DNA of 64,000 nt. It comes from Ophiostoma sp. CBS 140.51 (lineage: Eukaryota > Ascomycota > Sordariomycetes > Ophiostomatales > Ophiostomataceae). Both the position numbers and the translations under genes were made by a program. The stretch covers positions 186,001-250,000 of the forward strand of contig JANSLP010000008.1 in the NCBI GenBank assembly GCA_029298735.1. The letters are read 5' to 3'. Positions 11,738 to 22,248 of this stretch are shown piece after piece. Numbering within the stretch: the first letter of the stretch is position 1; every line of letters begins with the position of its first letter. The notes beneath the pieces were generated by a model. It saw nothing but the letters and a program-made list of their open reading frames with translations. It made no database searches and was not told where the DNA came from.

Positions 11738-14700
11738 ATGCTTTCCGCCGTTTACAGGGCGCCTGGCGCGTTGGGTCCTGTCCAGAACAGAGCCGTGCAG
11801 GCACGTCGATTGGCAACAGGCGCGACTGCAATGACTCGTATGGTGACCGCTTCCAGGGCAGGAACAGCAGTCTTCCCCCCACGAGCGCCCGAGGTCGACC
11901 CACTTCTGGCCTGCTTCTCGTCAGGTGAGTTTTTTTTCTGTGTGCTGTTTTTGCTCTTCTCTGGCTTGGTCTTTCCTTTTTCGATACCCTCAGATCATTT
12001 TTGAGTGCCCAGGCTGCAAGCCTCGCTCTGCCTACACTTGCCTTTTCTATCGCTGCCGTAAAATACGAGTGTTTTTCCCCCTTCAGTTTTGTTGTCATCT
12101 ATGCGACATTTTGTCGTATATACCTCCTCTCCCCTGCGCGTACGGGCGTATATTTCTCTCATCTCCTGGCCTCCTGCATATCTATCACCGTTTATCGCGG
12201 CTCTGCGTCCTTTCCATAGGCTGCAGTTGCCGGTTTCGGACACCCATATTTCTTTCCTTTTGGCTCTCGCCTTCCTCCATTGTCTTTATCTCTTTATCTT
12301 TATCTCTCTGTCTCCAAGTGGAAGAACGAGGGAATAAACGGCCAACAGGGGAAATAGCAACCAAGTGAAAGAGGTGCTGTTAATCTTCTGGAAAATAAGA
12401 TAGCGGCGAGCGTTATTTCCCATGCCCCAAAACACCCCCAAACAAGTAAATACAGTGAGGAGTCACGAGCGCCAGGTACAAGCGCAGGGAGGTACGATCC
12501 GCTAGGCCCGTTCGTCGTCCCCAGTTGCTCAAATTGGCAAGACCTTGCCATGGCATGCGCAGTCGGACGATGCAATACGTGACAAGGCAAGTGCAAACAA
12601 TACCACAAACATGCCGCATGATGTTATTCTATCTGATTTGTTGCACTTTTGACAAAGTCCCATATTCTGCCTCCTTCCCTCCACAACTCGCCTCTAATTG
12701 CCTCACACGAGTTGGCAGCATCGTTCCTTCCCTTCGGTTGTTTGCCTCCTCTGCTCCCTTCACTGGCTACTTACTACATATAGGACGGCACCTCTTGTGG
12801 GCACTTTCCTGACAAGTAGCACTCTCCTTCCCCTTCTCTCCTCTCTTTTCCCTTTCCTACATCCTCTCATGAACGTTATTTTCGTCGTCTTATCTCCTCA
12901 TTTGCAAAATTTCGTGTAAGAGCTCTTCTGTCAACTTTCATTCCCCAAACTCCAATTCTCTCTCCCCACACCACTCACGTCACAGCGCCCCCCTAGCCTG
13001 GTGTTAGTTTCTTACCTGTTTCGGCAATCCTTCCCCCTTCGCTTTCGTCCGGCACAGTTCACTAATTCTTGCTTTTGCCGCTCCAGGGCAGCTTTCCGCA
13101 CGCCTAGCTTCCCCTCCATCGCACCCTAACCCGACGCCGACCCCGCCAGCAGCTGTGACTCCTCCAGCGCTTACAACCGCGTTTCCGTCTTTTTCCTACG
13201 GCTCTTCCGTCTTCGCTGCCGTCCCGTGTCCGACTTCTTCAACGCACCGTATCCCACGCAACTCTCGTCAATCGTCGCCGCTTTTCTTCGCCGCCATCAC
13301 TACCAAGACTTCAACAGTCTCTTTGTCTTCTCCCCACAGCAGATCGTTTTCCTCGTCCCCTACCGCCACCATGTCTGCCTCATCGCAACGGCGTTTAAAT
13401 CACGATAATATCAACCCCCATGTCAAGGCCGCCCATTACGCTGTGAGAGGCGAGCTTGCCGTGCGCTCTGAAGAGTACCGTGCCCGCCTCGCCAAGAACG
13501 ACACCTCACTCCCCTTCAACCAGATCATCTCCGCCAACATCGGCAACCCGCAACAGCTCGACCAGAAGCCCATCACATTCTTCCGCCAGGTCCTGAGTCT
13601 GGTTGAGAACCCGCTTCTGCTGGAGAACGAGGATGTTCTGATCAACTCGCTCGGCTACAAGACGGATGTCATTGCACGTGCCAAGTGGCTGCTGGAGAAG
13701 GTCGGCTCGGTTGGTGCCTACAGCGCGAGCAATGGCGCACCTGCAATCCGCCAGAGCATTGCTGACTTCCTGGAGCGCCGTGACGGCTACCCTGCGAGCC
13801 AGGCAGACATCTATATGTCGGCGGGCGCTTCTTCCGGTGTCAACACTCTTCTTCACGTCATCTGCGCGGGACCGTCGTCTGGCGTGCTCGTCCCGATCCC
13901 ACAATATCCTCTTTACACTGCGTCTCTGTCGCTGCTGAACGCGCAGTGCGTCCCGTACTACCTGGATGAAGCGAAGAACTGGGCCACCGATATGGGGGCG
14001 CTTCGCTCATCACTAGACGATGCCCGTAAGAACGATGTCGACGTACGCTGCATTGTCGTCATCAACCCCGGTAACCCCACGGGTGCGTCGCTGTCGGAGG
14101 AGGATGTCGAGGCCGTCATTGAGCTGGCACGTGAGGAGCGTCTCGTGATCATCGCCGACGAGGTCTACCAGACAAACGTCTTCGTCGGCAAGTTCCATTC
14201 CTTCAAGGGCGTGCTGCGCCGCATGCAGGAGCAGAACCCCGGCAAGTACGACGAGATCGAGCTGGCTTCGCTGCACTCGGTATCCAAGGGTATGGTTGGA
14301 GAGTGTGGTCACCGCGGTGGCTACTTTGAGCTCGTCGGCTTTGACCCCAAGGTTCAGGCCGAGATCTACAAGTTTGTCAGCATCATGCTGTGCGCGCCCG
14401 TTGTCGGCCAGTGTCTGGTCGAGCTTATGGTGAATCCTCCCAAGCCGGGTGAGCCCAGCTATGAGCTGTACGACAAGGAGTACAATGGCATCTACAACGG
14501 TCTGCGCGAGCGTGCCATCGCCCTGCACAAGGCTTTTGACCAGATGGAGGGTGTCGAGTGCGGCGAGCCCCAGGGCAGCATGTACCTGTTCCCGACGGTT
14601 AAGCTCTCTGATAATGCTGTTGCCGCCGCTGCTGCAGAGGGCCGGCCTGCCGACGAGTTCTACTGCCTCAAGATGCTCGAGGCCACCGGTGTGTGCGTTG

Positions 14701-14828
14701 TTGCTGGCAGTGGTTTTGGCCAGAAGCCCAACACGCTGCACTTCCGCACAACGTTCCTCGCGCCCGGCACCGACTGGGTCAGCAGCATCATCAAGTTCCA
14801 CAAGGAGTTCATGGACACCTACAGATAG
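11738..14828 (+). CDS. ALT1: Alanine aminotransferase with mitochondrial leader; second possible start for a cytosolic form
   Basis: PLP-dependent fold-type I enzyme exchanging amino groups between alanine/2-oxoglutarate and pyruvate/glutamate. Exon 1 (11738-11924) encodes an Arg-rich, acid-poor leader (MLSAVYRAPGALGPVQNRAV) typical of mitochondrial targeting. An in-frame junction to 13087 removes 1162 bases (donor GTGAGT, acceptor CTCCAG), far longer than any other intron here. The joined protein has 642 aa. The conserved part begins at about residue 158 (MSASSQRRLNHDNINPHVK). NPGNPTG is the usual substrate/PLP motif, and SVSKGMVGECGHRGGY carries the Schiff-base lysine. Just before the conserved domain, SRSFSSSPTAT resembles a processing-peptidase site. 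The ATG at 13371 sits in an excellent context (CCGCCACC) and could start a leaderless cytosolic enzyme. The enzyme is certain; the 5' structure is predicted. Confidence 0.9.
11925..13086 (+). other. Unusually long first intron of ALT1
   Basis: GTGAGT at 11925 and CTCCAG ending at 13086. The sequence is pyrimidine-rich with many CTTT/TCTC runs and no coding-like frame. I looked for box C/D motifs and found no complete set. It may hold a second promoter for a short transcript that starts translation at 13371. Confidence 0.5.
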
Positions 14829-15276
14829 AGGGTTTGAGAAGCTTGAAAAATAAAGCTAAAAGGAGGGAAGTGAAGACTTGTTGTTCGCATTTGCATTTTG
14901 ATATTCCCTGGAAGCGTTGGGATAGAACGGGGAGGAGGTCTATGCTGTCACAGCATCGCTACTCACTCACTACTCACTATTGGTTATGGTTATGCTTTGA
15001 GATCTACCTAGACATATTATGAATGACAATTGGTATGTGCGACATATTAAGTAAGGCATAGGCATACGACAGTAAAGTGCAAAGTGTGAACCGATATTGT
15101 GTATCTTAATGTATCTTATTTTCAAGTTTATAAATGCGATAAAAACAAGACCCGTCTCATAAACTGCCTGAAAGGCCAAACACTGCCCGGAACTATGATA
15201 CAGACAGCCCGTCTACTGTTCTTCACCAACACCCATCTCCCCCATTTCCTTCGATATCCTCCTTCCTAGCTGGCGT
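14829..15276. other. Convergent 3' region ALT1 / RPN7
   Basis: About 450 bases between two stop codons facing each other. An AATAAA-like signal (AAATAAAG) lies close behind the ALT1 stop, near 14848-14855. No gene is seen. Confidence 0.5.
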
Positions 15277-16812
15277 TTATGCCCGCTCGCTTCCCCGCAG
15301 CCGCACGGCCTGGCCGTACTTTTGCAGCTTCGTAATTAGCTGGTCACCCTGCCGCACAACATCCTGGTACTGCTTGTTCTTGTCGTCCGGCCGGTTTGTC
15401 TCAATCACACCCTTGCCTGACACGCGGTCGATCGTGCAGGGGATGCGGCCGGCAGCGATGAACTTGGCCAGGTCGCGGTCCAGGAAATCAACAGTGACGC
15501 CAAAGTCCTGGGCCATGCTGTCGAGGCCGACGACACGGTACGACTGCAGCAGCTGCTGGTAGGCACGCAGGCGCATCTCGCGGATGAACCAGCTCTTGTG
15601 CTCGTGCAGGTAGCGGTCCTGGTTGAGGAACTGCTCCTCGACCTGTGCCAGGGCCTGGAAGAACTGCTTGTAGCGGCCCATGTACAGGCTCGCCACCAGC
15701 TGGGCCAGGGGCGAGAAATCGACGGACATCTCAGCCTCGGGCTGCTCAAGGCCTGTGCCCAGCGTCGTCAAGTTGACAACACCCTTGGAGGGGCCAGCAG
15801 AGCCAGAGGCGCTGCCGCTCGCTGCCGCCGAGGCCGCAGCATCTGCATCGGTACCAGGGCCTGCGGAAATGACACCCGACAGAGCAAGCAGCTTGTCCTC
15901 GCCGTCGCCCAGAATGGCCTTGATCTCAGGGGCATCGACAACCTTGGCCTTGAAGTCGACACGCTTGAGACTGACAGAGCCGGCCAGCACAGCGTACACC
16001 ACCAGCTGGCTGTAGGTGCACAGCTCATAGCTCGTAAATGTCGACAAGCTGTCGAGCAACAGGGGGGCAGCCAGGTTGTAAGAGCGCACAGTCAGCAGCG
16101 ACAGGCCCTCGTAGGCCTTGAGGCGGTTGCGGCGGTCCCAGTCACCACCAGCGTCGACAAGAGCGGTAGCACGCTCGATGAGACGCTTGACCAGGAACTT
16201 GTCGCCAAAGAACAACCCGAGACGGACCATGGCCAGCACGACGTCAATCTTGGCACCCAGGATGCCTGTATTCTCAAAGATGGCCTCGTACGCGGCCAAC
16301 GCCTTGTCCTTGTCGCCAACACGCGCCCAGAACTCGGCACGCTTGCCGCGGACGGCCTGGATCTCCGTCTCGCCGGCCTGCTCGACGGCCTCGTCCTCCT
16401 CGGTCTGCAGGGCTGCAAGCTCCTCCTCGTTTGCCTTCTGCAGCGACTGGTACAGAGACTCGTCCCAGGCAAGGGCGGCCGTGGCCGTGGGGTTCTTGTT
16501 GGCGATCATGCCGACGGCGCTCGACTTGCGGCTCAGCGGCTTGCCAGGCGGGATGTGCGGGGCGGTGGTAGTGGAGGAGGATGTCGGCTTGGATGAGGTC
16601 GAAGAGGGTTCTCCGACGCCGTTGAGGACGCCCTCAACGGGATGTGCGAGGTACCGGTAGAGTGGTGCCATCTTGTGCTCGCTGATGGCCTCCTGGACGG
16701 CCTTGGCGGCGGCCTGCTGGGCGGTGCGGCCAGCATAGGGGTTGGTCAGGGCGAAGACCTGCTGGGCCAGCGGCAGTAGCGGCCACTTTGTGTATTGCGG
16801 GTCGGAGCCCAT
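15277..16812 (-). CDS. RPN7: 26S proteasome regulatory subunit Rpn7 (PCI domain)
   Basis: Uninterrupted gene of 511 aa. Rpn7 is a lid subunit of the 19S particle. The start MGSDPQYTKWPLLPLAQQVF at 16812 matches the family. Residues about 150-340 are TPR-like helices, including the typical KRAEFWARVGDKDKALAAYE and KIDVVLAMVRLGLFF stretches. A PCI domain occupies roughly residues 380-480, and the C-terminus ends in KLQKYGQAVRLR, also typical. A low-complexity Ser/Thr/Pro insert around residues 65-95 and an Ala/Ser-rich insert near residue 325 are species-level additions. An in-frame ATG at 16923 would add 37 residues with a run of six His; I consider that 5' leader. Confidence 0.95.
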   Translation of the reverse strand: MGSDPQYTKWPLLPLAQQVFALTNPYAGRTAQQAAAKAVQEAISEHKMAPLYRYLAHPVEGVLNGVGEPSSTSSKPTSSSTTTAPHIPPGKPLSRKSSAVGMIANKNPTATAALAWDESLYQSLQKANEEELAALQTEEDEAVEQAGETEIQAVRGKRAEFWARVGDKDKALAAYEAIFENTGILGAKIDVVLAMVRLGLFFGDKFLVKRLIERATALVDAGGDWDRRNRLKAYEGLSLLTVRSYNLAAPLLLDSLSTFTSYELCTYSQLVVYAVLAGSVSLKRVDFKAKVVDAPEIKAILGDGEDKLLALSGVISAGPGTDADAAASAAASGSASGSAGPSKGVVNLTTLGTGLEQPEAEMSVDFSPLAQLVASLYMGRYKQFFQALAQVEEQFLNQDRYLHEHKSWFIREMRLRAYQQLLQSYRVVGLDSMAQDFGVTVDFLDRDLAKFIAAGRIPCTIDRVSGKGVIETNRPDDKNKQYQDVVRQGDQLITKLQKYGQAVRLRGSERA

Positions 16813-17593
16813 GATGACGGTGAGGGGGCGGGTGATGTGGAAGTGGTGATGATGATGATGTCGTTTGTCGAGAGTGGCGAGGGGAGCTATGCCGTGGTCG
16901 CCGAGGGGAGAAGAGTAGTTCAAATGCCGATGCGATACAGATCAGTGCTTGATGATTGATGCACCGCGGTTGCTGCTGAATGCAGAATGCGTCTTGTGGG
17001 TGATTGTGTTGTGGTGAGGTGAGGTGTGTGTGGATATGCAGCTCCAGCTCGATTGAAGCTTTTTGGAGGGACAGAAAGGCGGCTGGCGACACAACTGGTT
17101 GGATTGGCAATTGGGGCAACAGGTGCTAGGCGGCAGACAAGGCACGCGTTCCAGAGCGCCAGCATTCAAGAGCCACCAAGGGCGGGCACATAGGCACCTT
17201 CCCAACACAGGCGAAATCGCTTGCCGGGCAACGCTAGTTATGTAAGCAGCCAAGCTCCATTCAGAGGTAGGTGCGACTGACCTGCAAAAGCTCCAGCAAA
17301 ACGTCGTCTGTGCATTGGAAGCGACATCGATCAGAACCCTACACGCAACACAAAACAAACATCAAGACCTACATTTCGTTTGGTACCACCTTATTTTGTC
17401 ACTAATTTGTTGCTATTCGGATCAAGTATCCTTCAAATTGATCTCTTTCCACGTTTATATCGACAAATCACCGCATGAGAGGCCTTTGAAAAGCGTTACG
17501 TTTTTCTGCTCTCTCTTTTTTCTTTCTTCCTCTTCTCCCGACCTCTTTCTCTCCCTCCTTTTGTCCCTTTGCTTCCCTTTCTCCATAGTCAAC
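16813..17593. promoter_or_regulatory. Divergent promoter region RPN7 / ABD1
   Basis: About 780 bases between divergent starts. The part next to ABD1 (17490-17590) is a dense CT tract. I looked for the proteasome element GGTGGCAAA and did not find it. Confidence 0.45.
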
Positions 17594-19399
17594 ATGGCCG
17601 ACAGCTACGAACCGGACCGGCGCAGCCACGGCGACTCCGACAGACATCAGGACAGCTCGAACAAGCGCTGTCGCTCGCAGTCGCCCGACCAGCGTGACCG
17701 TCGCGACCACAGAGACGATCGGAGGGACGATCGCAGAGATGATCGCAGAGATGATCGCAGAGACGACCGTAGAGACGACCGTAGAGACGACCGGAGGGAT
17801 GATCGTCGGGATGACCACCAACCGAAGCGCAGACTTCAGTCGTACGCTTCACGACGCAACGAAGAAGGCCGCGATGGCCGCGACAACCGCGACAGCCGAG
17901 ACAACAGAGACTACCGCGACCGTGACCGTGACCGCAACGACTACGACCGCCGGGCAAACGACGAGCTCCCCCAGCCCTTTGATGCACGGGCTCTGGAGCC
18001 TGCCAAGAGACGGGCCCGCTCGCGGTCGCCAGGTGGTGGTAGCGGAGCAGGGTCTGGATCGGGAGCTGGAGGCAGTGGCGCTGAACAACCTCGCAGGCCG
18101 AAACGGCCGGGTCAACGTGCGCGCATCACCGACACCGAGCGCGAGGCCATTCGCCAGCGGGCTCTGGAGCGCGAGCGCCAAATAAAGGAGGATCAGGAGC
18201 GGCAGCAACAGCGTGCTTTGATTGACGATGTGGTGCGGTCGCATTACAATGCTGTTCCGGAACGCGGCCGCGAGTGGCGCAAGACGGCCAGTACCATCAA
18301 GGGCCTGCGGTCGATGAACAACTGGATCAAGAGCTGCATTATCCAAAAGTTTGCGCCCGACGAGGAGTTTGAGGAGCGCACGCGCAACGGCATTGGCGGC
18401 GCAGGGCAGCACGAGCTGCTGGTGCTCGACATTGGCTGTGGCAAGGGCGGTGATCTTGGCAAGTGGAACCAGGCGCCGCAAAAGGTGGCACTCTACGTTG
18501 GCCTTGACCCGGCTGATGTCAGTATCAACCAGGCGCGTGACCGGTACCGTGAGATGACGACACGGGGTGGTGGTGGCCGTGGCGGCCGCGGCGGCTACCA
18601 CAACCGCGGCCCGCCGCGGGTGTTTGACGGTCGGTTCATTGTCAAGGACTGCTTCGGCGAGAGCATTGGTGATATCAACATCATCCAGGAGGTGGGCTTT
18701 GACCAGAACCCCATGTCGCGCCGGGGCTTTGACGTCGTTAGCATGATGTTCTGCATGCACTACGCGTTCGAGACGGAGCAGAAGGCACGGATAATGTTGA
18801 AGAACGTAGCGTCGGCACTGAAGAAGGGCGGTCGCTTCATAGGCTGCATTCCCAACTCGGATGTGCTGGGCGAGCAGGTCGAGCGTTTCCACATCAAGCA
18901 AGCCGAGAAGAAGAAGGCTGAAGAGGCTGCGTCTACGGCTGCACCACATGCAGCAGAGAAGGAGGACAACGAGGCCAAGGATGGCAAGGCAGAGGAGGGT
19001 GAGGACGGCGAGATCAAGCCCGAGGCGCCAACACAGACGGCCGAGTGGGGCAACAGTATCTACCGCGTACGCTTCCCAGGCGACACACCTGCCGACGGTA
19101 CTTTCCGGCCACCCTTTGGCTGGAAGTACAACTTCTTTTTGAACGAAGCCGTCGAGGAGGTTCCCGAGTATGTTGTTCCATGGCACGCGTTCCGTGCGCT
19201 GGCTGAGGATTACAACTTGGAGCTGCAGTACCACAAGACGTTCCCCGAGGTATGGGAGTCTGAGAAGGACGACCGCACACTGGGCCCGTTGAGTGAGCGC
19301 ATGGGTGTGCGTGACCGGAACACGGGCGAACTGCTGGTCAGCAAAGAGGAGATGGAGGCTGCAGGTTTCTACGTGGCGTTTTGCTTTTACAAGGTATAG
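17594..19399 (+). CDS. ABD1: mRNA cap guanine-N7 methyltransferase
   Basis: Intronless, 601 aa. It methylates the guanine of the GpppN cap with S-adenosylmethionine in the nucleus. The catalytic domain starts near residue 225 (REWRKTASTIKGLRSMNNWIKS), with the SAM motif LDIGCGKGGDLGKW at about residues 277-290, then VGLDPADVSINQARDRY and a FDVVSMMFCMHYAFE motif typical of cap methyltransferases. The end, GPLSERMG..AGFYVAFCFYKV, also fits the family. The N-terminal 200 residues are charged and repetitive: a four-residue RDDR unit recurs about nine times (17710-17815), followed by RDNRDSRDNRD-type sequence. The start at 17594 was chosen because upstream in-frame sequence is a CT-rich leader. 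Confidence 0.95.
   Translation: MADSYEPDRRSHGDSDRHQDSSNKRCRSQSPDQRDRRDHRDDRRDDRRDDRRDDRRDDRRDDRRDDRRDDRRDDHQPKRRLQSYASRRNEEGRDGRDNRDSRDNRDYRDRDRDRNDYDRRANDELPQPFDARALEPAKRRARSRSPGGGSGAGSGSGAGGSGAEQPRRPKRPGQRARITDTEREAIRQRALERERQIKEDQERQQQRALIDDVVRSHYNAVPERGREWRKTASTIKGLRSMNNWIKSCIIQKFAPDEEFEERTRNGIGGAGQHELLVLDIGCGKGGDLGKWNQAPQKVALYVGLDPADVSINQARDRYREMTTRGGGGRGGRGGYHNRGPPRVFDGRFIVKDCFGESIGDINIIQEVGFDQNPMSRRGFDVVSMMFCMHYAFETEQKARIMLKNVASALKKGGRFIGCIPNSDVLGEQVERFHIKQAEKKKAEEAASTAAPHAAEKEDNEAKDGKAEEGEDGEIKPEAPTQTAEWGNSIYRVRFPGDTPADGTFRPPFGWKYNFFLNEAVEEVPEYVVPWHAFRALAEDYNLELQYHKTFPEVWESEKDDRTLGPLSERMGVRDRNTGELLVSKEEMEAAGFYVAFCFYKV
17710..17815 (+). repeat. Tandem 12-base repeat coding for RDDR/DDRR units in ABD1
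   Basis: An imperfect 12-base unit of the type GACGATCGCAGA is repeated in frame about nine times and encodes alternating Arg-Asp-Asp-Arg. Copies differ mostly at third positions, so the tract is old or under selection for the peptide. Confidence 0.85.
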
Positions 19400-19615
19400 A
19401 GGTAGAGTACTGGTGAGATGGACGCGAGTGCGATATAGGATGCGATGGGTTTTCAGCGTGGAGCATTTAAGAAAGCGGGCTGCTGGGTAATGCTTGAATT
19501 GTATGGTTTAAACAAACAAAGTATATAATAAAATGGCGGCCATTCGCTATATGCTAAAATACAAAGAAAAGGATATGCAAGAGTAAAAGGAATGGCAGAT
19601 ATAAGGAAGTTACAA
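19400..19615. other. Convergent 3' region ABD1 / unknown membrane protein
   Basis: Short gap between facing stop codons. AT-rich, with ATAATAAAA near 19524-19532 as a likely polyadenylation signal. No gene is seen. Confidence 0.5.
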
Positions 19616-21490
19616 TCAGCCCAGCCGCACCTTGCGCCACATGCGCATGCACTCCTGCAAGTCTACAGACAGCGTGCCATCCAGAGCGGTCGTCGAGTCC
19701 TTGATCAGGGAGATGAGCAGTGTCGCGTAGACAAACGTCTCCATATCAGAGCGCAGTGCCTGTAGATCTGCCTTCTTCATGCCGCCCAGATCGGCCCACG
19801 ACTTCCAGCGATCGAGCATGCGGCATAGCTTTGTGGAGAACTCACCGTCACGCACCATGCGGTGCAAGATGTGGCCGGCCATCTCCTTGATATCCGTGTT
19901 TGTCGTCTGTTGTGGATCGCTGGCCTCGCCACTGCCGCCCACCTTCTCGCCCGCCCGCCGCTTCTTCTCACGCAGCAGCCACCGCAGCGCATGCTCTGCC
20001 ACCAGCCGCGTGTCCCACTTGGCACTGTGCAGAGCCTCCATCTCGCGCTGCTCGCGCCGCTCCTGGTCCCGGCGCGAGCTCTCCCGCATGTCCTCAATGC
20101 GCTGCATGTTCTCGCGGGCCCGGCGATCGCGCGCTGCCGCCTCGCGCTGGTGCGGTGGTAAGCGCATCTCGGCCTGTTCCGCGTAGCGCTGCTCGTTCAT
20201 CCGCTTCACAAACAGGTTATGACTGTGCATGCTGTCCGACTGGTACGATGTGGCCCATTCGGGTGTCTCGCTCTCATCGGCGGCACCCAGCAGCACAAGC
20301 ACACCGCAGGGAACAGTTTCGCGGCGCGCAAATGCCAGAATGTCCTCGGGGATGCGGTAGTTCCACAAGATCGTCTGGCTGCTGGTGCCGTAGGCCGTCG
20401 CGGCGCTTGCAAACCACACACCGTCGCTCACACCGGGGCGCACGCGAATGTGTTCAATGTACAGACTGTCGAGGTTGACGGTGCTTGTCAGAGGGAAGCT
20501 AGTGCCGGCCGGTCCACCAGGCGCAGTCGTACCGCCCATGGTGTTGTTGCGGGCGATACCTCCAGCGCGGCGCTTCTCTTCCGTCAGCGCTGTGATAATG
20601 CCGTCCACGGAAATCTGGCAGGTAATGGGCGTCGTAGCCGCGACAGCAGCAACGCGTGCGGCCGAGTCGAGCGAGTTTCTCTGGCTGGCCTTGGCATTGG
20701 CTGTGGTCGGTCGCGAGGACGTTGATGAAGAAGCGGCACCACCGGTCGTCTCGTCGCTAGCCTCGGCATTGTTGTCGGTTGCCTCCCTGCTCTCTGCTGC
20801 TGCTGGCGTCTCTTCCTCTTCTTCCTTGTACTCGGGCGGCGGTGCTGGCAGGCTCACCCAGTACGGCGGGAGGTCCGAAAAGCTGCGGCTAATCCATGAG
20901 GGCTCCCATGTTACACACAGTGAAAGATTGCCGTCCGAATCGTCGAGTGGTGCGATAGTCAGCGCGTTGTGGTGGCCGTCGGGCGATTTCATGAGCGCAC
21001 AGCCCACGGGCGTCCAGAGGCCGGTCGAGCGCAGCAAGCGCCAGCCGTGAGGGTCGGGCATGGCGCCTAAATCCAACAGGTACGAGATGAGCTCGTCAAA
21101 ATTGATGTCGACCTGTGGTTGTCGTAGCTGGTCAGCGTACTCGACGCGCTGGGTTTTGAAGCCAATCGCATTGGTCTTCCAGTTGAACGTCGTCCAGGAG
21201 CCGCCCGGGATCGAGCTGGGATTCCGCGATAGCGTCCAGTACTCCTGTCGGTGCTGGAAGCGGTCCCACGGCGTGACTGCGTATCGTGGCAACTCGATCT
21301 CGATAATGCGGTTCACCACGTCGCTGCGGGTGAGCGCCGTCAAGCGGCTGTGGCGGAGCATGCGCTTGATCTTGGACGCGTTGACGAGCGTGAGAAATGT
21401 GTTGTACATGATGGGCAGCACACCCAGCACGGCGAGTGGCACACCGATATACGTAATGATGTCGGTGGCCGACCGTCCGTTGTCCGACAT
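19616..21490 (-). CDS. Fungal membrane-anchored protein of unknown function
   Basis: Uninterrupted 624-residue protein. The N-terminus (MSDNGRSATDIITYIGVPLAVLG) contains one hydrophobic segment at about residues 10-30 and may be a signal anchor. Residues about 35-210 are a dense, Trp-rich globular region (for example ELPRYAVTPWDRF, PGGSWTTFNW, DPHGWRLLRSTGLWTPVG). A Ser/Thr/Ala/Glu-rich linker covers about 235-300. A second globular part follows, then an Arg/Glu-rich helix (about 480-530) and a helical C-terminus. Codon use is like the neighbouring genes. The start was set at 21490; an upstream extension would begin with TTG. I do not recognise a named domain. Confidence 0.82.
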   Translation of the reverse strand: MSDNGRSATDIITYIGVPLAVLGVLPIMYNTFLTLVNASKIKRMLRHSRLTALTRSDVVNRIIEIELPRYAVTPWDRFQHRQEYWTLSRNPSSIPGGSWTTFNWKTNAIGFKTQRVEYADQLRQPQVDINFDELISYLLDLGAMPDPHGWRLLRSTGLWTPVGCALMKSPDGHHNALTIAPLDDSDGNLSLCVTWEPSWISRSFSDLPPYWVSLPAPPPEYKEEEEETPAAAESREATDNNAEASDETTGGAASSSTSSRPTTANAKASQRNSLDSAARVAAVAATTPITCQISVDGIITALTEEKRRAGGIARNNTMGGTTAPGGPAGTSFPLTSTVNLDSLYIEHIRVRPGVSDGVWFASAATAYGTSSQTILWNYRIPEDILAFARRETVPCGVLVLLGAADESETPEWATSYQSDSMHSHNLFVKRMNEQRYAEQAEMRLPPHQREAAARDRRARENMQRIEDMRESSRRDQERREQREMEALHSAKWDTRLVAEHALRWLLREKKRRAGEKVGGSGEASDPQQTTNTDIKEMAGHILHRMVRDGEFSTKLCRMLDRWKSWADLGGMKKADLQALRSDMETFVYATLLISLIKDSTTALDGTLSVDLQECMRMWRKVRLG

Positions 21491-22248
21491 GGTGGGCGAG
21501 CTAGGTGGGTTGCAGTCCCAGAGTGGGTGTGTTTTGTGAGTGAAAATGAGGGTGAGGCTCAATCGAGCAAAGAGCAGATCTCGTGATGCCCGTCCCAGGC
21601 AAAAAAGTGCCCTGACGAGGGAAGATGAAGTGACTGGAGACTCGCCAATTCAGAACCAAATTTCTGTAAAGAACAAAAAAAACAAAAGGAGAGAACAGTC
21701 GAAAATGGACGACGATCGTCCAGAGTAGATCCCTGTCGTTCCCTATAGGCAGCTGAAAAAGCGTGCAGCCACAGTGAACCAACGACACTTCATTGAGCCT
21801 TGCACTAGCTGATCGTGGAATGGCGCCGTCCCGCCTTGGCACAACGTCAAACTGTGGCGGCAGTCCTCATTTCAAGTGCCAAATTGCGGCAGCAGTGCGA
21901 AATGGACATTTAGTCAGTGTCCAACAATGAGTCGTGATGTTGTGTCGTGGTGTTGTAGATGACCAAAATATGAGAGTTGGCGATTGTGGGATTTAGCTCG
22001 AGAGGATTAACTGGTTTTTCGATGTTAGTATTTTGCTGTGGTTCATTTTATAACAAAGAAGCAAGTGCTTTATCCTTCAAAATAAAGAAGAAATAAAGAA
22101 ACCCGTGAAATAAATGACGACGGTTTAATTTCTTTTAAAAACAAAATAGATAAAATAAAACAACAAAAAAAATTGCAAGAAATAAAAAACACATGTCCAA
22201 GAAATCAAACAAGATGCACAAAAACAATAGCGACGTGTTGTTAGTGGC
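21491..22248. other. Intergenic, A-rich, no gene seen
   Basis: Promoter side of the unknown membrane protein, then an A-rich tract (22020-22230) toward the 3' end of the snoRNA host gene. Open frames here are short and low-complexity. Confidence 0.45.

Noticed and set aside
11925..13086. A snoRNA in the long ALT1 intron
   Set aside because: ATGATGT near 12619 is followed by CTGA only some 14 bases later, far too close for a C/D RNA, and no stem or rRNA guide is present.
15598..16596. 332-codon open frame on the plus strand
   Set aside because: Antisense to RPN7, with the typical Gly/Leu/Val/Gln-rich shadow composition.
16813..16923. N-terminal extension of Rpn7 with six histidines in a row
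   Set aside because: An in-frame ATG exists at 16923, but the family's N-terminus begins at 16812 and the added sequence is low-complexity leader (GAT/CAC repeats).
17849..19234. 461-codon open frame on the minus strand
   Set aside because: It is antisense to ABD1 over its whole length. GC-rich third positions leave the opposite frame free of stops; the peptide is Leu/Ala/Val/Arg-rich without domain features.
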